Assembly (NCBI GenBank): GCA_964510495.1
Contig: CAZECR010000034.1
Span: 1-11,513 of the forward strand
Length of the DNA: 11,513 nucleotides
Direction of reading: 5' to 3'
Source of the DNA: CAZECR01 sp964510495
GTDB taxonomy: Bacteria; Patescibacteriota; Patescibacteriia; Magasanikbacterales; GWA2-37-8
Shown: positions 5,724 through 11,513 of the stretch, in pieces
How the letters are laid out: each line of letters begins with the position of its first letter
Position numbering within the stretch: position 1 is the first letter of the stretch
Translations under genes and position numbers: made by a program
Notes under the pieces: model-generated
Databases searched by the model: none
Told to the model about the DNA's origin: nothing
What the model saw: only the letters and a program-made list of their open reading frames with translations

Positions 5724-5744
5724 AAAAATATCTAACAATTTTCT

Positions 5745-6095
5745 ATGGAAAACCTGGTAACAATTAATGTCGATAATACCAAAGCCCAAATGCGTAAAGG
5801 TATTCTGGAATTCTGCATTCTCCTTATTATCTCCGAAGGCCAAACGTATGCTAATGATATTTTGAAAGAACTTAAGGCAGCCGAGTTGATCGTGGTTGAA
5901 GGAACTTTGTACCCACTCCTCAACCGCCTCAAGAATGCTGAACTCCTCAGCTATGACTGGTCGGAAAGTAAAAACGGTCCGCCGCGTAAATATTATTCAC
6001 TCACCCCAGAAGGTAAAAAGTTTCTAACCCAGCTCATGTCGACCTGGCAAAACCTCGATACTTCAATCAATACTTTGCTCAAAAAATTTCACTAG
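5745..6095 (+). CDS. PadR-family transcriptional regulator
   Basis: The product has 116 residues, the usual size for a short PadR. The winged-helix domain runs from about residue 15 (KAQMRKGILEFCILLIIS) to 95. The diagnostic recognition-helix and wing pattern is EGTLYPLLNRLKNAELL, then SKNGPPRKYYSLTPEGKKFL, followed by the C-terminal dimerisation helix. PadR dimers repress operons until an envelope or chemical signal releases them. The ATG at 5745 is the first in frame and follows a leader without SD. The PspC/DUF2807 gene starts 4 bases after the stop, so the pair is translationally coupled. PadR next to PspC/DUF2807 proteins is a recurring arrangement, which suggests that this protein controls its neighbour. 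Confidence 0.9.
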   Translation: MENLVTINVDNTKAQMRKGILEFCILLIISEGQTYANDILKELKAAELIVVEGTLYPLLNRLKNAELLSYDWSESKNGPPRKYYSLTPEGKKFLTQLMSTWQNLDTSINTLLKKFH

Positions 6096-6099
6096 CTTT

Positions 6100-7947
6100 A
6101 TGAAAAAAACATTCTCAATCACGATTGGCGGACAAATATTCTTGGTGGAGGAAGATGCTTACCAGCTTTTGGACGGCTATTTAAGCTCGATGAAAAAACA
6201 TTTTGCCGCTGAAACAAATGCTGAAGAAATTTTGGCGGATATTGAATCGGGGCTCGCCGATAAGTTTGCTGAAAAAGCCAACAGTACTACGCAAGCAATT
6301 ACCTTGGCAGAAGCCGAACGCGTTATCGCCATTATGGGTCGGGTAGACGAAATTACAAATGACGAAAATGTAGCGCAAGCGATGCCTGCTAAGGAAGCGC
6401 CGGCAGCCAAGCGTTTATACCGTAATCCAGCAGACACAATTGTAGCAGGTGTCGCCTCTGGTGTAGCAGCTTATTTTGGAATTGATGTCTTATGGGTACG
6501 GATCGCCTTTGTAGTTCTAGCTCTAGTTAATGGCCTTGGAATACTGGTGTATATAGTACTTTGGATTATTGCGCCGCGAGCCGAAACTAGCGCGCAGCAG
6601 CTTGAAATGCGGGGGCGTCCAATTAACGTAAGTGAAATTCAGGAAGCTGTAAAAGAAAAGGCGGCGGTGCTTAAAACAGAAGGTGTTGAAGCCGTGGCTC
6701 GATTGCGCGGCAATGATTCAATTATTAGGAAAATTGCGAGTGTGCCAGTGATGATTCTGCGCGGTATCGTCGAACTCATTACAAAAATTATTCAAGGACT
6801 TTTACCGATCTTAGGAATTATAACAGGCGTTTTTATTTTACTCGGTTCATTATTTGCCTTGGTTGTTATTACTATTACTGGCGGCCTGCTCTTGTTTGGC
6901 ATTCGCTCGCCATACATAATTACCGATTTACCAATTACTGAGTTAGCTACGAGACCGTTGTATTATGTTGGGATTGTTTCAGTGTACTTTGTAATTTTTT
7001 TGCCAATCTTGTTTATAATTTCAATTGGTCGCAGCCTTGTTCAGCGTAAAAATGTATTTACTGCCCGAGGCATTGGTGTTTTGGTTGCTCTTTGGCTGAT
7101 TAGTCTCTCTGGCGGTGCGGTGGCAGCGGGTGATTTAGTACCGTTTGCGTATACTCGGGTCCAAGCAATAAGCGCTGAAAAACACGTTACCCGTACTTAT
7201 TCAGAGACCGGTTTCACCAAGCTGAAAATTACAACTTCGGCTAAGATCACTGTTAAACAAGGACCAACTTTTGCAATCGCTTTTACCGGACGGGACGAAA
7301 GGCTCGATCGCCTTGTCTTTACGGTTAAAGAAGGAGAATTATTTGTTTCAGAGAATGATCAAAAAAGAATCGGTCCGTGTATTTTTTGTGACTACGATGA
7401 TCTCGAAGGAGAGATTACATTGCCCGCACTTACAGCGATGAGTGTCGGAGACGCCGGACGCGTGGTCGTCGAAGGATTTAAGGGTGATGCAAGTTTTAAC
7501 CTGAGCGACGCGGCTCGAGTTACTGCAGCTGTTCAGGGTGGCGTGGTCACAAGTACGCTCAAAGACGCTTCTCGTCTCACGCTTACAGGGACAGCGGTGC
7601 AGGCTCACCTTTTACTCAGCGACGCGAGCCGAGCTGAAGTAGATGGATTCAAAGCTGAAACCATAACTGATAATCAAGCTGATGTTTCAAGATTGACCAT
7701 TACTGGCGAGGCAGGCATGCTCACGGCTACGACGACGAATGCAGCGGTTCTTAATGCAGAGAATCTGAGTGTTAAAAATGCGACCCTCACTGCGCGCGAT
7801 GTTTCACGGATTACCGTGTGGACAACCGAGCGGTTACAAGCACTTATTACCAATGCGGCGAGACTTTGGTATGTTGACGAACAAATTACGCCATCTATTC
7901 AGGTTTTGGATCAGGGCCGTGCTAGTGTCATTGGTAGTAATGAATAA
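6100..7947 (+). CDS. PspC-domain envelope protein with C-terminal DUF2807 beta-solenoid
   Basis: The product has 615 residues. Residues 1-90 form a helical N-terminal domain seen in other PspC proteins. Residues 105-161 are the PspC domain (KRLYRNPADTIVAGVASGVA, with two hydrophobic segments ending LVYIVLWIIAPRA). Further membrane segments lie near 213-267, 287-309 and 325-345. From about 365 an exported DUF2807-type domain follows. It has a CIFC pair (427-430) and a ladder of D-A/V-x-R motifs at 451, 470, 489, 508, 528, 567, plus related N-A motifs at 547 and 585, spaced 18-20 residues. PspC proteins belong to phage-shock envelope-stress responses; DUF2807 heads are extracytoplasmic with unknown ligand. 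The protein probably links membrane-stress sensing to a surface domain under control of the adjacent PadR. It has no SD; expression relies on coupling. Confidence 0.87.
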   Translation: MKKTFSITIGGQIFLVEEDAYQLLDGYLSSMKKHFAAETNAEEILADIESGLADKFAEKANSTTQAITLAEAERVIAIMGRVDEITNDENVAQAMPAKEAPAAKRLYRNPADTIVAGVASGVAAYFGIDVLWVRIAFVVLALVNGLGILVYIVLWIIAPRAETSAQQLEMRGRPINVSEIQEAVKEKAAVLKTEGVEAVARLRGNDSIIRKIASVPVMILRGIVELITKIIQGLLPILGIITGVFILLGSLFALVVITITGGLLLFGIRSPYIITDLPITELATRPLYYVGIVSVYFVIFLPILFIISIGRSLVQRKNVFTARGIGVLVALWLISLSGGAVAAGDLVPFAYTRVQAISAEKHVTRTYSETGFTKLKITTSAKITVKQGPTFAIAFTGRDERLDRLVFTVKEGELFVSENDQKRIGPCIFCDYDDLEGEITLPALTAMSVGDAGRVVVEGFKGDASFNLSDAARVTAAVQGGVVTSTLKDASRLTLTGTAVQAHLLLSDASRAEVDGFKAETITDNQADVSRLTITGEAGMLTATTTNAAVLNAENLSVKNATLTARDVSRITVWTTERLQALITNAARLWYVDEQITPSIQVLDQGRASVIGSNE

Positions 7948-7956
7948 GAGGTTTTA

Positions 7957-7985
7957 TTGACTAAAAGTTAAAAACAACGTACTCT
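7957..7985 (+). promoter_or_regulatory. Possible weak promoter before the MFS gene
   Basis: TTGACT (7957-7962) and TACTCT (7980-7985) are 17 bases apart. The -10 is poor. If used, the transcript would contain the hairpin at 8000-8021 in its leader. No other promoter is visible between that hairpin and the ATG at 8045. Confidence 0.3.
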
Positions 7986-7999
7986 AATGTTTGTGCTTG

Positions 8000-8021
8000 A
8001 AAGGACTTTGTGTCCTTTTTT
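8000..8021 (+). terminator. Intrinsic terminator after the PspC gene
   Basis: AAAGGAC (8000-8006) pairs with GTCCTTT (8012-8018) around TTTGT and continues into six T (8016-8021). It probably ends the PadR-PspC transcript, or attenuates a transcript started at 7957-7985. Confidence 0.68.
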
Positions 8022-8044
8022 GCCTTTTATGATGAATATTTTTT

Positions 8045-9307
8045 ATGCCACATAAAACAAAATACGCTTTGCCGATCATACTGGCGACAATCTTTCTCGA
8101 CATGCTTGGGATTGGTATTTTAATTCCAGTTATCCCGCTCCTCTTGGCTGACCCCGCTTCAGCCTACTACCTGCTACCAACTGGCTGGACAATCGATGAC
8201 GGATATATTTTACTCGGCTTTTTGACGGCTAGCTATCCGCTGGCGCAATTTTTGGCTGCTCCGATCTTGGGACAATTATCAGATCGCTATGGCCGTAAGA
8301 AAGTTTTAGTGTTGTCTTTGATCGGAACATGTCTGTCGTATGTTTTGTTTGCGATTGGTATTATTACCCGTAATATTCCGCTCCTCTTTATCTCACGCGC
8401 CTTTGACGGCATGACCGGTGGAAATATTGCGGTAGCCCAAGCAGCCATTGCGGACATTACTGAGCCCCAGAACCGAGCTAAAACGTATGGACTCATGGGC
8501 GCTGTGTTTGGTCTTGGATTTATTATCGGACCATTTCTGGGCGGTGTTCTTTCGAATCCGCAACTTATCTCGTGGTTTAGTGCGGCTACTCCATTTTGGT
8601 TCGCGGCTATTTTAACTTCACTCAATGTTTTGTCTGTTATCCGTTTTCTTCCCGAAACGCACCCTGATCGCAATGAAAAACAAAAAATCGATTGGAGCAA
8701 GTCGTTCCACAATATTCTCGGTGCTTTTCGTTTTCCGGCCCTGAAAACGTTGTTTGGCACCACCTTTCTTTTTTCAGCAGGTTTTAGTTTTTTCACCACG
8801 TTTTTTGCAGTGTATCTCATCAGCCGGTTTGGTTTCTCTCAGGGGGACATCGGCAACTTCTTCGCCTTTATCGGTATTTGGATTGTTATCTCGCAAGCGG
8901 TGTTTACCCGTATTGCTAGCAAGCATTTTAGTGAGCAACAAATTTTATCTTTCTCTTTGGTCGGTTGCGGACTGCTTGTCTTAGCGCACCTTTTGCCGCA
9001 CGCACCATGGCAATTATTTTTGATCGTACCGGTTTTTGCTATCACCAATGGATTATCGGTGTCGAATTTGACGAGCCTTATCAGTCGTTCAGCCGACCGA
9101 TCTGTTCAGGGTGAGGTGATGGGGATTAATTCAAGCATTCAGGCCTTGGCCCAAGCGCTTCCACCAATCGTTTCAGGTTTTATTGCGGCGCGCTTCAGCC
9201 CCTCGGTTCCGACGGTGGTGGCGGGTTTACTCATTATTACAGGCGGTCTTATTTTTGCGGCTCGGTATAAAAGTCCGGCCGCGCTCAGCGTGCTGCACCA
9301 AGAATAA
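8045..9307 (+). CDS. MFS efflux transporter, TetA-like (DHA1 family)
   Basis: The product has 420 residues with about 12 hydrophobic segments, the normal size for a drug:H+ antiporter. TM1 has FLDMLGIGILIPVIPLLL, as in TetA-type carriers. The loop 2-3 motif A is GQLSDRYGRKK (76-86). TM5 carries antiporter motif C, a glycine series ending GFIIGPFLGG (158-167). A hydrophilic central loop (about 203-220) separates the halves. It is probably a proton-driven exporter of small hydrophobic compounds. Tetracycline as substrate is only suggested by family resemblance, since many TetA relatives have other substrates. No TetR-type regulator is adjacent. The ATG follows a T-rich leader without SD. Confidence 0.87.
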   Translation: MPHKTKYALPIILATIFLDMLGIGILIPVIPLLLADPASAYYLLPTGWTIDDGYILLGFLTASYPLAQFLAAPILGQLSDRYGRKKVLVLSLIGTCLSYVLFAIGIITRNIPLLFISRAFDGMTGGNIAVAQAAIADITEPQNRAKTYGLMGAVFGLGFIIGPFLGGVLSNPQLISWFSAATPFWFAAILTSLNVLSVIRFLPETHPDRNEKQKIDWSKSFHNILGAFRFPALKTLFGTTFLFSAGFSFFTTFFAVYLISRFGFSQGDIGNFFAFIGIWIVISQAVFTRIASKHFSEQQILSFSLVGCGLLVLAHLLPHAPWQLFLIVPVFAITNGLSVSNLTSLISRSADRSVQGEVMGINSSIQALAQALPPIVSGFIAARFSPSVPTVVAGLLIITGGLIFAARYKSPAALSVLHQE

Positions 9308-9320
9308 TACCCTTTTCAAA

Positions 9321-9349
9321 TTGCCAGTCTTGTCAAAAACAAGTATAGT
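9321..9349 (+). promoter_or_regulatory. Sigma70-like promoter for 9387-10539
   Basis: TTGCCA (9321-9326), a 17-base spacer and TATAGT (9344-9349) give a start near 9356 and a leader of about 30 bases. It probably drives the hypothetical gene and the cyclophilin gene together. Confidence 0.66.
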
Positions 9350-9386
9350 GTAGAGAGTGCCTTTTACTTTTAAAAGCTTCTAAACT

Positions 9387-9854
9387 ATGAAAAAAGTTAT
9401 ACAAGTGCTGGCTGGCTTGATAGGGGGTGTTCTCATCCTTTTGATCGCACTCACTTTTGCGACTCAGCATAGTTCCTATCAAAAGCAATTTTTAGCGGGC
9501 ACTGTACCAAATCCTCCACCGGATGGTTTCTTGAAAGGTTCAACTGATTTTTACCATGCGAGTTGGCAGGGTAAAAAAATAGCCGCTCAAGGATCAAATG
9601 GGGTAAATATTTTTCTCAAAGATGGTAAGGAGGTTGAAAAATATCCCTTTATGACGTACGTTAGAAAAGGTCTTCGCGACAAAAACCTGGATGTGTACAA
9701 GATCGACTACCGTAATAGCGAGAATCCTTGGTACGCACGACCTATTCTCGATGAGATTGTGGAAGTTGCCCCGGGAAAATATTTAGGAAAGATCAACTAT
9801 CGCCTAATACCCGGCTACCCATTTGCCCTATGGTATTTTAAACTTGAAAAATAA
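9387..9854 (+). CDS. Hypothetical membrane-anchored protein
   Basis: The product has 155 residues. Residues 5-26 form one N-terminal membrane helix, and the remaining 130 or so residues are probably extracytoplasmic. The soluble part contains FYHASWQGKKI, a KYPFMTYVRKGLRDKNLDV segment, NPWYARPILDEIVEVAPGKY, and a terminal PGYPFALWYFKLEK. This layout of short strands with a final aromatic strand suggests a small beta-barrel (lipocalin-like) fold, which is inference. I cannot name the family or a function. No SD is visible. The cyclophilin gene starts 4 bases after the stop, which suggests co-expression and perhaps a shared envelope role. Confidence 0.68.
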   Translation: MKKVIQVLAGLIGGVLILLIALTFATQHSSYQKQFLAGTVPNPPPDGFLKGSTDFYHASWQGKKIAAQGSNGVNIFLKDGKEVEKYPFMTYVRKGLRDKNLDVYKIDYRNSENPWYARPILDEIVEVAPGKYLGKINYRLIPGYPFALWYFKLEK

Positions 9855-9858
9855 GCCT

Positions 9859-10539
9859 ATGAAAAAAACATTCTTACTCGGCACAAGTCTTTTGGTTGGG
9901 GTAGTGCTGCTCGGCGCAGGCTGTTCACGCGCCACCGATACAGCGGTTACAGGGCTTGATTCCTATAATTACGCTACCGACAGCCAGACACCGGACCTAA
10001 ATACAACTAATATACAACCTGCTATTTCTAATGCACCTACTATGACTATCGACACCGCCAAAAGTTACACTGCAGTTTTACACACCGACAAAGGCGATAT
10101 TGAAATCGCGCTTGCGACCGACAAAACACCCGTCACTGCTAACAATTTTATTACCTTAGCCCAAAAAGATTTTTATAACGGAACTATTTTTCACCGCGTT
10201 ATCAATGGTTTCATGATCCAAGGCGGCGACCCAACTGGAACTGGCGCTGGTGGCCCTGGGTACAAATTTGCTGATGAAGCATTTGATGGCGAATACACCC
10301 GTGGCACTGTCGCTATGGCCAACGCTGGTCCAAACACTAATGGTAGTCAATTCTTCATTATGCACGCCGATGTGCCGCTTCCAAAGAACTATGTTATCTT
10401 TGGCCGTGTTACCAAAGGCCTGGAAGTCGTGGACGCAATCGCGACTGCCAAAGTTACAACAAGTGATTCCGGTGAACAGTCAAAACCGGTTACACCCGTT
10501 ACCGTTACAACAGTAACTGTTGAAGAAAAAGCAAAATAA
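9859..10539 (+). CDS. Peptidyl-prolyl cis-trans isomerase, cyclophilin type, lipoprotein
   Basis: The product has 226 residues from the ATG at 9859. An upstream in-frame ATG at 9823 overlaps the previous gene, whereas 9859 opens a proper signal peptide with a lipobox-like LGAGC (Cys22). A Thr/Asn/Pro-rich linker follows to about 65. The cyclophilin domain (70-200) carries the catalytic FHRV (Arg113), FMIQGGDPTGTG (118-129) and NGSQFFI (161-167), all intact. It ends in a low-complexity Pro/Val/Thr tail. It should catalyse proline isomerisation and assist folding of exported proteins at the outer face of the membrane. It is probably expressed with the upstream membrane protein and ends at the terminator at 10557-10584. 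Confidence 0.92.
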   Translation: MKKTFLLGTSLLVGVVLLGAGCSRATDTAVTGLDSYNYATDSQTPDLNTTNIQPAISNAPTMTIDTAKSYTAVLHTDKGDIEIALATDKTPVTANNFITLAQKDFYNGTIFHRVINGFMIQGGDPTGTGAGGPGYKFADEAFDGEYTRGTVAMANAGPNTNGSQFFIMHADVPLPKNYVIFGRVTKGLEVVDAIATAKVTTSDSGEQSKPVTPVTVTTVTVEEKAK

Positions 10540-10556
10540 AAATGCATTAGAATTTA

Positions 10557-10584
10557 AAAAAACGTCCTCAGCGGGACGTTTTTT
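10557..10584. terminator. Bidirectional intrinsic terminator
   Basis: AAAAAACGTCC (10557-10567) pairs with GGACGTTTTTT (10574-10584), an 11-bp stem around TCAGCG. It lies between the convergent cyclophilin and methyltransferase genes, with A and T runs suitable for both strands. Confidence 0.87.
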
Positions 10585-10589
10585 AATAG

Positions 10590-11339
10590 TTATTTTTTTG
10601 CTTCCAGAAAGAGAAAGAGTGGAAATTCTTTTCGCGCCAGATTTTCGGCCGCCGCTCTTGGACCGGCAGGTGTATTTTTTGGTGAAATCCATTCTTCGAG
10701 GCGGCTTACCAAGAGGCCGTGCTTGGTAAGAAGTTTAAAATAATACTGAAGCGGGCGGTGAAATGAAACGGTGGTGGCCGATTTTTTTTGACCCGGGTGC
10801 ATGTCAATTTCGCTCGTCATTTCAGACATGTAGCGGTCGAGGCGGCGATATTGCACGGTGCCCTCAGCATCCCACCCCCACGAACTTTGCTTCGGAATGC
10901 GAAACGCGGGGTGGTTGAGAACAAGCAATAATCGGCCGCCGGGTTTAAGGACTCGTTTGACTTCGGCAAAGACACCGTCAACCTCTTTAATATTTTGGAT
11001 GGCAAGAATAATAATAGCTGTGTCGCACGTTTCATTTTTTATAAATTCGAGTCTGTCAGCAGGGGCAATATGAAACGTCCCGTCAGGGATATTTTTTTGA
11101 GCGAGAGCAATAAGGTCGGGCGCAGCATCGACGCCGATAACACCCGCACCTTCGTTTAGCATGGCTTGTGCAAAAAAACCTTGGCCACAGGCGAGGTCAA
11201 GCACAATCTTGTTTTTGAGCGGCCCCAGAAGGCGAAGCAGGTTCGGCAGAATAACCGTATTTTGATATGAGTCTTCACGGCTCAGGAGCTCTTGGTACCA
11301 TGAGGCTACTTTGTTCCAGGAGGTAGATTTTGGTTTCAT
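10590..11339 (-). CDS. Class I SAM-dependent methyltransferase
   Basis: The product has 249 residues with a Rossmann-fold methyltransferase core. Motif I is VLDLACGQGFFAQAM (46-60). The acidic residue binding the SAM ribose is Asp71 in GVIGVDAAPDLI. CDTAIIILAIQNIKEV (105-120) holds the motif for the catalytic face, and VKRVLKPGGRLLLVLNHP (127-144) is the typical post-core strand, as in UbiE / Methyltransf_11 proteins. The C-terminal 100 residues, with HRPLQYYFKLL and an EEWISP segment, probably shape the substrate pocket. The substrate is unknown; a small molecule or quinone-like compound is typical for this group. The ATG at 11339 has no SD. Confidence 0.87.
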   Translation of the reverse strand: MKPKSTSWNKVASWYQELLSREDSYQNTVILPNLLRLLGPLKNKIVLDLACGQGFFAQAMLNEGAGVIGVDAAPDLIALAQKNIPDGTFHIAPADRLEFIKNETCDTAIIILAIQNIKEVDGVFAEVKRVLKPGGRLLLVLNHPAFRIPKQSSWGWDAEGTVQYRRLDRYMSEMTSEIDMHPGQKKSATTVSFHRPLQYYFKLLTKHGLLVSRLEEWISPKNTPAGPRAAAENLARKEFPLFLFLEAKK

Positions 11340-11387
11340 AGGGTTCAGGCGTGTTGTTTTCTAAAGGTGTCAGCTGAGTGCGGAGTT

Positions 11388-11416
11388 AGTATAGATACAA
11401 ACACTTTATTTGTAAA
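11388..11416 (-). promoter_or_regulatory. Sigma70-like promoter for the methyltransferase gene
   Basis: On the minus strand TTTACA (11411-11416), a 17-base spacer and TATACT (11388-11393) predict a start near 11381 and a leader of about 42 bases. Confidence 0.68.
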
Positions 11417-11436
11417 ATAAGGCCTCTTTTGGCGTG

Positions 11437-11466
11437 TTGTTCATTATAGACTTTACCCTGTATACT
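11437..11466 (+). promoter_or_regulatory. Promoter for the gene at the right edge
   Basis: TTGTTC (11437-11442) and TATACT (11461-11466) are 18 bases apart. The predicted start near 11472 lies only about 7 bases before the ATG at 11479, so the transcript would be nearly leaderless. It is divergent from the methyltransferase promoter. Confidence 0.52.
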
Positions 11467-11478
11467 AGAGTACTGCCT

Positions 11479-11513
11479 ATGTCTCCGCACGCTACTGAAC
11501 TTCTTAAGACAAC
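11479..11513 (+). CDS. Start of an unidentified gene, cut by the window edge
   Basis: The ATG at 11479 opens a frame that runs without stop to the window end (MSPHATELLKT). It follows a good -10 sequence and lacks an SD, as most genes here do. Eleven codons are too few to name a family. Confidence 0.5.
   Translation, partial: MSPHATELLKT

Noticed and set aside
1..11513. CRISPR array, insertion sequence or rRNA
   Set aside because: I saw no regularly spaced direct repeats, no transposase frame with terminal repeats, and no conserved rRNA segments.

Overview
The window looks like a chromosomal segment of a small-genome bacterium of the Candidate Phyla Radiation (Patescibacteria) type. This is an inference. 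It rests on moderate-to-low GC in most genes, almost no Shine-Dalgarno (SD) sequences before those genes, short intergenic gaps closed by compact intrinsic terminators, a tRNA without an encoded CCA, and many small envelope or hypothetical proteins. No marker gene fixes the lineage.

Left part (1-1272): the 3' half of tRNA-Ser(CGA), then a small reading frame that is intact apart from one +1 frameshift, an ABM-fold monooxygenase-like protein, a PsbP-like lipoprotein, and a perfect 22-bp inverted-repeat terminator.

Middle (1281-5640), all on the minus strand: three GC-rich genes, namely a small C-terminally membrane-anchored protein and two paralogous lipoproteins with 13 collagen triplets each. 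An ordinary AT-richer C39-type peptidase lies between the first and second. Each GC-rich gene has a sigma70-like promoter, an SD sequence, a downstream inverted-repeat element and a terminator. The elements behind the two collagen-like genes share an almost identical 26-28 base core, a GG bulge at the same place, and inner stems that differ in sequence but keep pairing. This repeated gene-element-terminator unit is the most unusual thing in the window. It suggests acquired or duplicated surface-protein cassettes with a structured 3' element of unknown function.

Right part (5695-11513): a PadR regulator four bases ahead of a large PspC/DUF2807 envelope protein (a typical envelope-stress pair), a TetA-like MFS exporter, a membrane-anchored hypothetical protein followed by a lipoprotein cyclophilin, a convergent SAM methyltransferase, and the first codons of a gene that leaves the window. 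Most of the proteins in the window are membrane-bound or exported, so it reads as an envelope-biology region without a single metabolic pathway.
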